Shown here: one piece after another, positions 44,955 through 53,649 of the stretch
Numbering within the stretch: the first letter of the stretch is position 1
How the letters are laid out: each line of letters begins with the position of its first letter
Assembly: GCF_014681765.1 (NCBI RefSeq)
Contig: NZ_CP061498.1
Coordinates: 1,116,001-1,180,000, forward strand
DNA from: Roseicitreum antarcticum
GTDB lineage: Bacteria > Pseudomonadota > Alphaproteobacteria > Rhodobacterales > Rhodobacteraceae
Direction: 5' to 3'
DNA: 64,000 nucleotides
Notes under the pieces: generated by a model
The model's database searches: none
The model's input: the letters and a program-made list of their open reading frames with translations, nothing else
What the model was told of the DNA's origin: nothing
Made by a program: the position numbers and the translations under genes

Positions 44955-45646
44955 CCCAGCCCGATGACAGAAGCCACCGGCGCGGCCCGCTGGCGGCGCT
45001 GCGTAGCAACTTCCTGACCGGGCTGATCGCGATCGCCCCCATCGGCCTGACGCTGTGGCTGATCTGGACAGCGGTGAACTGGATCGACAGCTGGGTCATC
45101 CCCTTCATCCCGCGTCCCTACCGCCCCGAAACCCTGCTGGGCTGGGATGTGCCGGGCACCGGGGTGCTGATTTTTCTGGTCTTCACCGTTACCGTCGGCT
45201 GGGGGGCAAAGGGGCTGATCGGCCGGACCTTCATTCGCTGGGGCGAGTTGATCGTGGCACGCATGCCAATTGTCCGGTCGATCTATCACGCGCTCAAACA
45301 GATTGCCGAGACGGTTTTCACCACCTCGGACAGCAATTTCGACAGGGCCTGTCTGTTGGAATATCCGCGTCAGGGCATCTGGGCAGTGGGCTTCATTTCC
45401 AGCACGACGCGGGGCGAACTGGGCAAGAAACTGGACGCGCATGGCCCGCTGGTCAGCGTGTTCCTGCCCACGACGCCAAACCCCACCTCAGGCTTTTTAT
45501 TGTTCGTGCCCATCAGCGACGTGATCGTGCTGGACATGAATATCGAGGATGCCGCGAAGCTCATCATCTCGGCCGGGCTTGTCTATCCCTCCGCCCGGGA
45601 TGAGGTGGTTCATGCGGTCGAGAAGGCGCGGACCGATCACCCATGA
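44951..45646 (+). CDS. DUF502 family membrane protein
   Basis: This 231-residue protein has two N-terminal membrane helices (FLTGLIAIAPIGLTLWLIW and VLIFLVFTVTVGWGAKGLIG) and a cytoplasmic or periplasmic domain with ARMPIVRSIYHALKQIAETVF and GFLLFVPISDVIVLDMNIEDAAKLIISAG. This is the DUF502 pattern; function is unknown. Its ATG overlaps the psuG stop, so it is probably cotranscribed with psuKG. Confidence 0.9.
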   Translation: MTQPDDRSHRRGPLAALRSNFLTGLIAIAPIGLTLWLIWTAVNWIDSWVIPFIPRPYRPETLLGWDVPGTGVLIFLVFTVTVGWGAKGLIGRTFIRWGELIVARMPIVRSIYHALKQIAETVFTTSDSNFDRACLLEYPRQGIWAVGFISSTTRGELGKKLDAHGPLVSVFLPTTPNPTSGFLLFVPISDVIVLDMNIEDAAKLIISAGLVYPSARDEVVHAVEKARTDHP

Positions 45647-45952
45647 CGCCCCCCGTCGCAGGCTGCATGGCTGGGGTATGAGCGTGGGTTCAAGCTGGCG
45701 CGGCAGAGAGGCCCCCCGCGACCGGGCTTGCTGCCCCCCGCCGCAACGGTGGATATGCGGCCTTGGCGGCGCATGGCGCGACAGATGCCCTGCCCGCCCG
45801 AACTCACACCCCGCCACCTGCGCACCCCGCCATTTGTCAGACTTTAGCGCTGCCCCCCGCTTCCCCGCCCGCCAATTCACTTCTGGAATGGATACCCGCA
45901 TGCCCCTGAACGCCCGTCTGACCCCATCCTTCGCCGCCGGGCGACCTGCCTG
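45647..45952. other. Intergenic region before the ArgO-like gene
   Basis: No gene of normal size is visible in these 306 bp. A 17-codon frame (MPLNARLTPSFAAGRPA, 45900-45953) ends in TGATG at the argO start and could couple translation, but has no clear ribosome-binding site. Confidence 0.4.
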
Positions 45953-46561
45953 ATGCTGTCGGCGGCCCTGACCGGGTTCTTCACCTCGATCTCGCTGATC
46001 CTGGCGATCGGGGCGCAGAATGCCTTCGTGCTGCGGCAGGGGCTGATGCGGGCGCATGTGCTGCCGTTAGTGTTGCTGTGTGCGCTGTCCGATGCGATGC
46101 TGATCGCCGCCGGCGTGGCGGGCTTCGGGGCCATCGTGACACTCTGGCCTGCGTTTCCGGCGATCATGGCATGGGCGGGGGCGGCGTTCTTGCTTGCCTA
46201 TGGCGCCGCGCGCCTCCGTGCGGCGTGGCGTGGCGATTACGCGCTGGTTCTGGCGGGGCAATCGGCAGGGCTGTGGCCGACATTGGCGGCGGGCGCGGCC
46301 TTCACATGGGCAAATCCGCATGTCTATCTGGACACGCTGGGACTGATCGGGGCGGTATCCACGGCGTTCGAGGGGCCTGCGAAATGGGCCTTCGGCACCG
46401 CTGCCGTCGCCGCGTCCTTCGTGTTCTTCTTCAGCCTGGGGTTTGGCGCGCGCTATCTGGCGCCCTACCTGCGCACCGCCCGGGCATGGCAGGTGCTCGA
46501 TACGCTTATCGGCGCGGTGATGTGGGCCTTGGCTTTTGGGCTGGTGCGGGGGCAGCTTTAG
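45953..46561 (+). CDS. argO: LysE/ArgO family amino-acid exporter
   Basis: This 202-residue membrane protein has about six helices and the LysE/ArgO start FFTSISLILAIGAQNAFVLRQGLMR, followed by a WANPHVYLDTLGLIG block that is diagnostic of ArgO-type arginine/lysine exporters. Its last 56 bp overlap the 3' end of mfd on the other strand. Substrate specificity is inferred from the family. Confidence 0.9.
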   Translation: MLSAALTGFFTSISLILAIGAQNAFVLRQGLMRAHVLPLVLLCALSDAMLIAAGVAGFGAIVTLWPAFPAIMAWAGAAFLLAYGAARLRAAWRGDYALVLAGQSAGLWPTLAAGAAFTWANPHVYLDTLGLIGAVSTAFEGPAKWAFGTAAVAASFVFFFSLGFGARYLAPYLRTARAWQVLDTLIGAVMWALAFGLVRGQL

Positions 46562-49500
46562 GCGGCTCCGCACCAGCGCCCTTCGCCTCGGCAAAGCCCG
46601 CCAGATCGCGGGCAATGGCGAAGGCACCGCGGATCTTCTCTTTCTCGTCCGACCAGTCGCGCAGGACAACGATCTTGTTGTCGCGCACGCTGGCCTGGCC
46701 GTTTTGCGCCTGCACAAAGGCCACGAGGCCCGCCGGGTTGGCGAATTTGTCGTTGTGAAACTGGATCGTCGCACCCTTTGGCCCGGTGTCGAGTTTCGCA
46801 ATACCCGCGCGTTTGCACATCGCCTTGATACGGATCACCACCATGAGCGTGTTGACTTCACGCGGGAGGGGACCGAAACGGTCGATCATCTCGGCCGCGA
46901 AACCCTCCAGCTCTACCTTGGTGGCCAGTCCCGACAGACGGCGATAGAGCCCGAGGCGGACATCAAGGTCGGGCACATAGGCTTCCGGGATCAGCACCGG
47001 CACGCCAAGATTGATCTGCGGCGCCCATTGGCCATCAAGGTCGGTGCTGTCGGCAATCTCGCCCGAGCGGATCTTGGCAATCGTGTCTTCCAGCATCTGC
47101 TGGTAAAGTTCGTAACCCACTTCCTTGATATGGCCTGATTGTTCCTCGCCCAGGATGTTGCCCGCACCGCGCAGGTCCATGTCCTGGCTCGCCAGCGTGA
47201 ACCCCGCACCAAGGCTGTCGAGACTGGCCAGCAGCCGCAGCCGTTTGGTCGCCTGCGGCGTCAGCACCGCGCGGGGTTTCGTGGTCAAGAAGCAATAGGC
47301 CCGCGCCTTCGACCGCCCCACCCTGCCCCGAATCTGATACAATTGCGCCAGCCCGAACATATCGGCACGGTGCACGATCATCGTGTTGGCCGTGGGAATA
47401 TCCAGCCCGGATTCCACGATGGTGGTAGCCAACAGCACATCATATTTGCCGTCATAGAACGCGTTCATGCGGGTATCGAGTTCCCCCGCCGCCATCTGGC
47501 CATGGGCGATCACGAATGAGACTTCGGGCACGTGGGTGCGCAGGAAATCCTCTATCTCGGGCAGGTCCGAAATCCGGGGCGCGACAAAGAACGATTGCCC
47601 GCCGCGATAGTGCTCGCGCAACAGCGCCTCACGCAAGATTACCGTATCGAATTCCGAGACATAGGTGCGGATCGCCAGCCGGTCCACCGGCGGCGTGGTG
47701 ATCAGCGACAGGTCACGCACGCCGCTCAGCGACAATTGCAGCGTGCGCGGGATCGGCGTTGCTGTCAGCGTCAGGACGTGGATGTCCGAGCGCAATTCCT
47801 TCAGCCGTTCCTTATGGTTTACGCCAAAATGCTGTTCTTCATCGACAATCAGCAGACCCAGATTGCGGAACCTGACTGATTTGGCCAGCAATGCGTGGGT
47901 GCCAATGCAGATATCCACAGTGCCGTCGGTCAAGCCCGCGCGGGTGGTGGCGGCATCCTTGGTGGACACGAACCGCGACAGCGGGCGCACCTGAAGCGGG
48001 AAGCCGCGGAAGCGTTCGGCAAAGCTCTGGTAATGCTGTCGCGCGAGCAGCGTGGTGGGCGCGATCACCGCCACCTGTACGCCCGACATCGCCGCGATGA
48101 AGGCGGCGCGCATTGCGACCTCGGTTTTGCCAAAGCCCACGTCGCCGACGACCAGCCGGTCCATGGGGCGGCCTGCGTCGAAATCGGCCAGAACATCCTC
48201 GATCGCGCGCAGCTGGTCATCAGTTTCGGCATAAGGGAAGCGGGCGTTGAACGCCTCCCACAGACCGTCGGGCGGGTCGAAAACGGGGGCGCGGCGCAAC
48301 TGACGTTCGGCAGCGATGCGGATCAGCTTGTCGGCGATCTCGCGGATCCGTTGTTTCAGCTTGGCCTTCTTGGCCTGCCACGCACCGCCGCCGAGCCGGT
48401 CCAGCAACCCCTCTTCATGGCCATAGCGCGACAGCAGTTCGATATTTTCCACCGGCAGATACAGCCGGTCGCCGCCCGCATATTCCAGCGCGATGCACTC
48501 ATGCGGCGCGCCCATGGCGGTGATCGTCTCCAAACCGTTGTACCGGCCCACGCCATGATCGACATGGACGATCAGATCGCCGGGGGTGAGGCCCTGCGCC
48601 TCGGTCAGGAAGTTCTCGGCGCGCTTGCGGCGTTTGGAGCGGGTGACAAGGCGGTCGCCCAGGATGTCCTGTTCGGAAATCACCGTCAGGCCCGGCGCCG
48701 TAAAGCCTGCCTCCAGCGGCCAGATTGCCAGCGACAGATTACCCCGTTCTATAGAGACCCTGCCAAGCCCACTGTCGGGTATGTCACGCAGATCTCCGAT
48801 CAGCTGGGCATCGGTCAGGTCGCTGTCAGCCAGCAGCCCCTGCATGCGTTCGCGCGCCCCTTCCGAGAATGCGGTCAGGATGACATGCGAGGTCTTGCGC
48901 CGGGCGCGGATGTGATCGGCCAGCGCGCCGAAAAGGTCGCTGTTCTCTTGCTGGCGTTCGGGTGCGAAGCTGCGCCCATCGCGCCCGCCCGCATCCAGCA
49001 CCCCAGGCCCCGGGGCGGCGGCCAGCGGGCTGAACTGGATCAGTCGCGCGCCCTTTGTGGCAGCCAACCACGCGGTATCATCCAGATAAAGAAGCCCCGG
49101 CGGGCAGGGTTTATAGACTGTGTCCACCCGCCCCTTGGCGCGCATCGCCTCGGCGCGGTTGTCATACTGATCGGTGATCGTTTCCCAGCGTGCCAGCCGC
49201 AGGGCCTCGACCTGATCGTCCAGCATGATGGGCGCGCCGGGGAGATAGTCGAACAGCGTGTCCATCCGGTCATGGAAGAACGGCAGCCAGTGGTCCATGC
49301 CCTGATGCTTGCGCCCCGCGCTCACGGCCTCATAAAGCGGATCGTCGGTGCCTGCCGCGCCGAATTCCACGCGGTAATTCTGCCGGAAGCGGGTGATCGC
49401 GGCATCGTCGAGGATGATCTCGGACACCGGGGCCAGTTCTATACGCGACAGCTTCAGCGTGGTGCGCTGGGTGCCGGGATCGAAGCGGCGCGCGCCGTCC

Positions 49501-50066
49501 AGCACATCGCCGAACATATCCAGCCGTACGGGTCCGCCGTCGCCTGGGGGGTAGATGTCGATGATCCCACCGCGCACGGCGTAATCGCCGGGGCCGGTGA
49601 CGGTGGGCGTCTGGGTAAAGCCCATGCGCACCAGATAGGCGCGCAGCCCTTTCTCGTCGATCCGGTCGCCGACCCGGGCGGTGAAGGACGCGCCGGCCAC
49701 CACGGCGCGCGCGGGAAGACGCTGGGTCACGGCGCTCAGCGTGGTCAGCAGGACGAAGGGGCCGGGCACACCTGCGGCAAGGGCGGCAAGCGTTGCCATG
49801 CGGGTCGCCAGGATATCGGGGTTGGGCGACACACGGTCATAGGGCAGACAATCCCAGGCGGGAAAGTCCAGCGCCACGACTTCGGGTGCGGCAAAGGCCA
49901 GCGCGGCGCGCATCGCGGCCATGCGCTTGTCATCGCGGGCAACATGGATCACCGGCCCCTGTGCGCGGTCAAGTTCGCGCACCAACAGCAGGGCGTCAAA
50001 CCCCTCGGGCGCGCCACCCAGCAAGATCCGGCCCCCAGCGGCGCCTTTGTCAGCGGTTCGTGTCAT
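46506..50066 (-). CDS. mfd: Transcription-repair coupling factor Mfd
   Basis: Mfd removes RNA polymerase stalled at DNA lesions and recruits UvrA. The 1186-residue protein has a UvrB-like N-terminal module (LPYDRVSPNPDI, GDYAVRGGIIDIYPPG) and the polymerase-interacting domain (LTPGDLIVHVDHGVGRYNGLE). The RecG-like helicase motor has GDVGFGKTEVAMRAAF, IVDEEQHFGV, LTATPIPRTLQ and the RGRVGRSKARAYCF motif, and the TRCF C-terminal domain closes it. ATG at 50066 is chosen by the family start. Confidence 0.97.
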   Translation of the reverse strand: MTRTADKGAAGGRILLGGAPEGFDALLLVRELDRAQGPVIHVARDDKRMAAMRAALAFAAPEVVALDFPAWDCLPYDRVSPNPDILATRMATLAALAAGVPGPFVLLTTLSAVTQRLPARAVVAGASFTARVGDRIDEKGLRAYLVRMGFTQTPTVTGPGDYAVRGGIIDIYPPGDGGPVRLDMFGDVLDGARRFDPGTQRTTLKLSRIELAPVSEIILDDAAITRFRQNYRVEFGAAGTDDPLYEAVSAGRKHQGMDHWLPFFHDRMDTLFDYLPGAPIMLDDQVEALRLARWETITDQYDNRAEAMRAKGRVDTVYKPCPPGLLYLDDTAWLAATKGARLIQFSPLAAAPGPGVLDAGGRDGRSFAPERQQENSDLFGALADHIRARRKTSHVILTAFSEGARERMQGLLADSDLTDAQLIGDLRDIPDSGLGRVSIERGNLSLAIWPLEAGFTAPGLTVISEQDILGDRLVTRSKRRKRAENFLTEAQGLTPGDLIVHVDHGVGRYNGLETITAMGAPHECIALEYAGGDRLYLPVENIELLSRYGHEEGLLDRLGGGAWQAKKAKLKQRIREIADKLIRIAAERQLRRAPVFDPPDGLWEAFNARFPYAETDDQLRAIEDVLADFDAGRPMDRLVVGDVGFGKTEVAMRAAFIAAMSGVQVAVIAPTTLLARQHYQSFAERFRGFPLQVRPLSRFVSTKDAATTRAGLTDGTVDICIGTHALLAKSVRFRNLGLLIVDEEQHFGVNHKERLKELRSDIHVLTLTATPIPRTLQLSLSGVRDLSLITTPPVDRLAIRTYVSEFDTVILREALLREHYRGGQSFFVAPRISDLPEIEDFLRTHVPEVSFVIAHGQMAAGELDTRMNAFYDGKYDVLLATTIVESGLDIPTANTMIVHRADMFGLAQLYQIRGRVGRSKARAYCFLTTKPRAVLTPQATKRLRLLASLDSLGAGFTLASQDMDLRGAGNILGEEQSGHIKEVGYELYQQMLEDTIAKIRSGEIADSTDLDGQWAPQINLGVPVLIPEAYVPDLDVRLGLYRRLSGLATKVELEGFAAEMIDRFGPLPREVNTLMVVIRIKAMCKRAGIAKLDTGPKGATIQFHNDKFANPAGLVAFVQAQNGQASVRDNKIVVLRDWSDEKEKIRGAFAIARDLAGFAEAKGAGAEPPKAAPAPAQKPRPTSPRR

Positions 50067-50265
50067 CGCGCCTGACCTACCGTGCCGCGCGCGCGTGTCA
50101 ATGGGGGATGGCACATTCCAGACGGTCCGCGGGCAACAAGCGATTGCACCGGCACGCCGCTTCTGCTGGCAATGCACCGGGCACCGGGTTGCGTGCGACG
50201 TCTGAGGCTTTGCCCGTCGGCAGCGGACACTGGGCTGCGCCCCCCTGCGGCGCCAAAGTGACGGC

Positions 50266-50793
50266 TCAAAGCCCCAGCACGCTGATCGACATGTTCTGCC
50301 ACATGCCCCAGATCGCGGTGAGGAAGATCGCAGCCATCCCCAGACCCTGCACCAAAAAGCGATGGCGCGACAAGCGGCGGATCAGGTCGTTGCCCATCTC
50401 ACCCCGCTCGGCAATGGCGCGGGCGATCCGTAGCCCCATCAATGCGGTCAGCGAGGCCGGGCCGAGCAGCAAAAACACCGCCTGCGCCAGTTCGACCCCA
50501 TAAAGGAACCCAAGCACCAGAAGCATCGAAAGGCCCGCCGCGCCCACGCCCACCATGGCCGGGCCTGCGCTGGCAAACAGCTGAACCCGGCGGCGCGCCT
50601 GGATATGGGCCAACGTCTCCAGATCCGACAATGCCTGCCCGCCCCGGCGGCGCGCGCGCTGCACCAGGTCGAAAGGCACGCCGATGACAAAATGCGACAG
50701 GGTCGACCACATCACCGCCAGCACGACCCAAAACCAGATATTGGAGAACGACCGCAAATCGATCAACCGGAACACCACCTCCAGAAAGTCCAA
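50266..50793 (-). CDS. Rhodobacterales membrane protein (sometimes labelled a SufBCD-associated component)
   Basis: This 175-residue protein has an N-terminal helix (LRSFSNIWFWVVLAVMWSTLSHFVIGVPFDLV), a basic loop (QRARRRGGQALSDLETLAHIQARRR) and several further helices. Similar proteins are in my memory annotated as components of the SufBCD complex, but I know of no experiment behind that. The start is TTG at 50791-50793, with AAGGAG 9 bp before it; there is no in-frame ATG near. It lies upstream of mfd on the same strand, 199 bp away. Confidence 0.72.
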   Translation of the reverse strand: MDFLEVVFRLIDLRSFSNIWFWVVLAVMWSTLSHFVIGVPFDLVQRARRRGGQALSDLETLAHIQARRRVQLFASAGPAMVGVGAAGLSMLLVLGFLYGVELAQAVFLLLGPASLTALMGLRIARAIAERGEMGNDLIRRLSRHRFLVQGLGMAAIFLTAIWGMWQNMSISVLGL

Positions 50794-51069
50794 GCGCGTC
50801 TCCTTTTGCCTGTTCGCCCGTGTTAGCGCGTTGTGGCCACAGCGCCAAGGGGGCATCAGCGCCATCCCGGCGCGCGGGGCAGCGTTATGCCCGAGGGCAG
50901 CGGGCGAGGCTGCGGCAGCGCCGCGCCTGCGGCGGCAGGGGGGATCTGCCACACCCTGCGCCCATAGCGGCGGGCGCATCAAGGCGCGGTGAACAGTTGC
51001 GGCTTGGCACCGCCGCGCAACCGTGGCACCAAAGTCCCGATACGGATACCCGCCTGAAAGGTCAGCCCC

Positions 51070-52074
51070 ATGCGCCCCACAACCGCCGCCTTCCCCGCCG
51101 CCCGTCTGCGCCGTCTGCGCCGTACCCGCGCCCTGCGCGATCTGGCGCAGGAAAATCATCTGTCCGCCGCCGACCTGATATGGCCAATATTCGTGCGTGA
51201 GGGCGTGGATGTCGCGGAACCCATCGCCTCGATGCCCGGGGTCAACCGCCTTTCGATCGACCGGGTGGTCCGCGCTGCGCAGGAGGCAGCCGACCTCGGC
51301 ATCCCGGCGATCTGCCTCTTTCCCTATACCGACGCGGCGCTGCGCACCGAAGATTGCGCCGAGGCCTGGAACCCGGAAAACCTGACCAACCGCGCGATCC
51401 GTGCGATCAAGGCCGAGGTGCCGGACCTGGCGATCATGACCGATATCGCGCTGGACCCCTATAACATCAACGGTCATGACGGGCTGGTCGTGGGCGAGAC
51501 CATCCTGAACGACGAAACCGTCGAATGCCTGGTCAAGATGGGGCTGGCGCAGGCCGAGGCCGGGGCGGATATCCTGGGCCCTTCAGACATGATGGACGGA
51601 CGCATCGGCGCGCTGCGCACGGCACTGGAGGCAGCGGGCCACCGCGATATCGCGATCCTGTCCTATGCCGCGAAATTTGCCAGCGCCTTCTATGGCCCAT
51701 TCCGCGATGCGGTTGGCGCATCGGGGCGGCTGGTGGGCGACAAGGCAACCTATCAGGTCAACCCCGCCAACCGGCTGGAGGCGCTGCGCTGCGTGGCGCG
51801 CGACGTGGATGAGGGCGCCGATATGGTCATGGTCAAACCCGGCATGCCCTATCTGGACATCTGCCGCGCGGTAAAGGACGACTTCGGGCTTCCGACCTAT
51901 GCCTACCAAGTGTCGGGCGAGTACGCGATGCTGGCGGGCGCTGCCGAGCGCGGCTGGCTGGACGGCGACAAGGTGATGCTGGAAAGCCTGATGGCGTTTC
52001 GCCGCGCCGGTTGCGACGGGGTGCTGACCTATTTCGCGCCGCGTGTGGCGCGGATGCTGGCGGGGCGGGATTGA
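51070..52074 (+). CDS. hemB: Porphobilinogen synthase (5-aminolevulinate dehydratase) HemB
   Basis: HemB condenses two 5-aminolevulinate molecules in tetrapyrrole synthesis. The 334-residue enzyme has the two active-site lysines in ILSYAAKFASAFYGPFRDA and MVMVKPGMPYLD. The metal loop reads MTDIALDPYNINGHDG, lacking the three zinc cysteines, so it is the magnesium-dependent alphaproteobacterial type. It stands alone here. Confidence 0.97.
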   Translation: MRPTTAAFPAARLRRLRRTRALRDLAQENHLSAADLIWPIFVREGVDVAEPIASMPGVNRLSIDRVVRAAQEAADLGIPAICLFPYTDAALRTEDCAEAWNPENLTNRAIRAIKAEVPDLAIMTDIALDPYNINGHDGLVVGETILNDETVECLVKMGLAQAEAGADILGPSDMMDGRIGALRTALEAAGHRDIAILSYAAKFASAFYGPFRDAVGASGRLVGDKATYQVNPANRLEALRCVARDVDEGADMVMVKPGMPYLDICRAVKDDFGLPTYAYQVSGEYAMLAGAAERGWLDGDKVMLESLMAFRRAGCDGVLTYFAPRVARMLAGRD

Positions 52075-52091
52075 GGCGCCTGAGCCTAATC

Positions 52092-52133
52092 GGCCGGAAC
52101 TTAACGGCCGGAACTTAACGGGCGGAACTTAAC
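52092..52133. repeat. 14-bp tandem repeat, three copies, after hemB
   Basis: GGCCGGAACTTAAC occurs twice exactly (52092-52105, 52106-52119) and a third time with one change (GGGCGGAACTTAAC, 52120-52133). It starts 18 bp after the hemB stop. No function is evident. Confidence 0.85.
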
Positions 52134-52637
52134 GGGCGGGCGCAAGCGCAACGGGTGGGACTGCCGGCGTTGCAAACAATGCCACGTGGGGTGGCGTATG
52201 GGTGCACGCGGGGCTGGTCGGATTTTCGACCATAAAGCGGCGTTAACCCCTGAAACAGCGCGAAAATACGGGGTCTGGAAACAATATGGAAACGGTATGG
52301 GTTTGATACATACCCGCGCTGACGCAGGGCGGCGTTAACCACGGCGCCGCGCGCGCGTGGCGCGTCGCTTGCTGCATGGACCGGGGCCGTCAGTCCCGGT
52401 TCCCGAAGGCGTCCCTGAGCGCGAAAGGCATCCTGCAGGACCCGGACCGACCACCCCCGGACATTGCGACCCCGGGCAAGGTGTTGCCAGGCACGCCCCA
52501 TGGGAAAACTGCACTGCAGGATCGTCATCATGCCCCATTGCAGCGGCGCCCGCGCCGCCTGCCCCGCGTCAAGCCATCTTGTTCCCGCGCGAAAGGCGGC
52601 GTATGCCAAAGGGTACATGTAACACAGGTTAAAGAAA
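52134..52637. other. Intergenic region between hemB and the EamA gene
   Basis: These 504 bp contain no convincing gene on either strand. Two copies of GGCGTTAACC (near 52231 and 52332) and an A+T-richer patch around 52270-52310 suggest promoter or former coding DNA, but nothing specific can be named. Confidence 0.4.
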
Positions 52638-53543
52638 ATGGCCGAGTGGCTGTTATCCATCGCCGGGACCGCGCAGGGCGCGCAACTGGCAACTGCGCTG
52701 GCTCTCATGTCGGCGCTGGCCCATGCCATCTTCGGGGCGCTGCAAAAGGGCGCGCATGACCCTTGGCTCACGCGGGGCGCGATTGATTTCTGGCTGGCGG
52801 TCCTGTCGTTGCCCATTGCCCTGTTTCTGGTGCCATGGCCCAATGCGCAGATGTGGGGCTTTCTGGCAGGCGCCTTCTTCATCCATTTCGGCTACAAACT
52901 CACCATGGCGCTGGCCTATGAGAAGGCGGCGTTTACCGTGGTCTACCCGGTGGTGCGCGGCACCGGGCCGGTGGTGACCGTCTTCGCCGCGATGCTGATC
53001 TTCCGCGAAAGCTTCGCACCGGTCCAGTGGCTGGGAATCGCCTGCCTGTCCGGAGGCATCTTGCTGCTGGCGCTGCGCAACCTATCCGAAGAAACGTTGG
53101 ACCTGCGCGCGCTGAAGATCGGCCTGGCCTGGGCGGTGGCGGGCGGAGTAATGGTGGCGATCTACACCACCTTTGACGCCTATGCGATCCGTCAGGCACC
53201 CAATCCGTTCAGCTTTCTGGCGTGGTTCTTTCTGATCACCTCACTGGACTTTCCGGGGTTGGCACTGCACCGCTATCGCAAGATGATCCTGCCGCCGCGT
53301 ATCCTGCCCCTGATGGTGCGCGGTATCGCGGGCGCAATCATCGCCTATGTCAGCTTTGGCGGCGTCATGCTGGCCACGCTGGTCGGCAAGGTCGGCGAGG
53401 CGGCCGTGCTGCGCGAAACCTCCACCGTCTTTGCAGCCCTGATCGGCTGGTTCATCCTGGGCGAGAAAGTCGGCCCCCGCCGCCTGTTCCTGATGTCGCT
53501 GATCGCGCTTGGCGCCGTGCTGGTCGAGATCGGCAAGCGCTGA
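52638..53543 (+). CDS. DMT/EamA family transporter
   Basis: This 301-residue protein has about ten membrane segments in two EamA halves. The first has FIHFGYKLTMALAYEKAAFTVVYPVVRGTGPVV and the second VGEAAVLRETSTVFAALIGWFILGEKVG; both are the Pro/Glu signatures of drug/metabolite transporters. It probably exports a small metabolite; substrate unknown. It is convergent with preA and not operonic with hemB. Confidence 0.88.
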   Translation: MAEWLLSIAGTAQGAQLATALALMSALAHAIFGALQKGAHDPWLTRGAIDFWLAVLSLPIALFLVPWPNAQMWGFLAGAFFIHFGYKLTMALAYEKAAFTVVYPVVRGTGPVVTVFAAMLIFRESFAPVQWLGIACLSGGILLLALRNLSEETLDLRALKIGLAWAVAGGVMVAIYTTFDAYAIRQAPNPFSFLAWFFLITSLDFPGLALHRYRKMILPPRILPLMVRGIAGAIIAYVSFGGVMLATLVGKVGEAAVLRETSTVFAALIGWFILGEKVGPRRLFLMSLIALGAVLVEIGKR

Positions 53544-53649
53544 GCAAGAGGTCCCGGGCTGCGGTCTTTGTTTCGCTGGTCCCAACCCAACCCGCCAACC
53601 GTTTCCGGGCAGCGGGTCGGGTCATGATACCGGGGGTTTCGCTGCCCCC

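Noticed and set aside
45900-45953. 17-codon leader peptide before the ArgO-like gene
   Set aside because: It ends in TGATG at the exporter start, but lacks a ribosome-binding site and has no arginine run, so chance is likely.
47895-50075. A 726-codon plus-strand frame
   Set aside because: It is antisense to mfd, with His/Arg/Gln-rich composition and no domain pattern.
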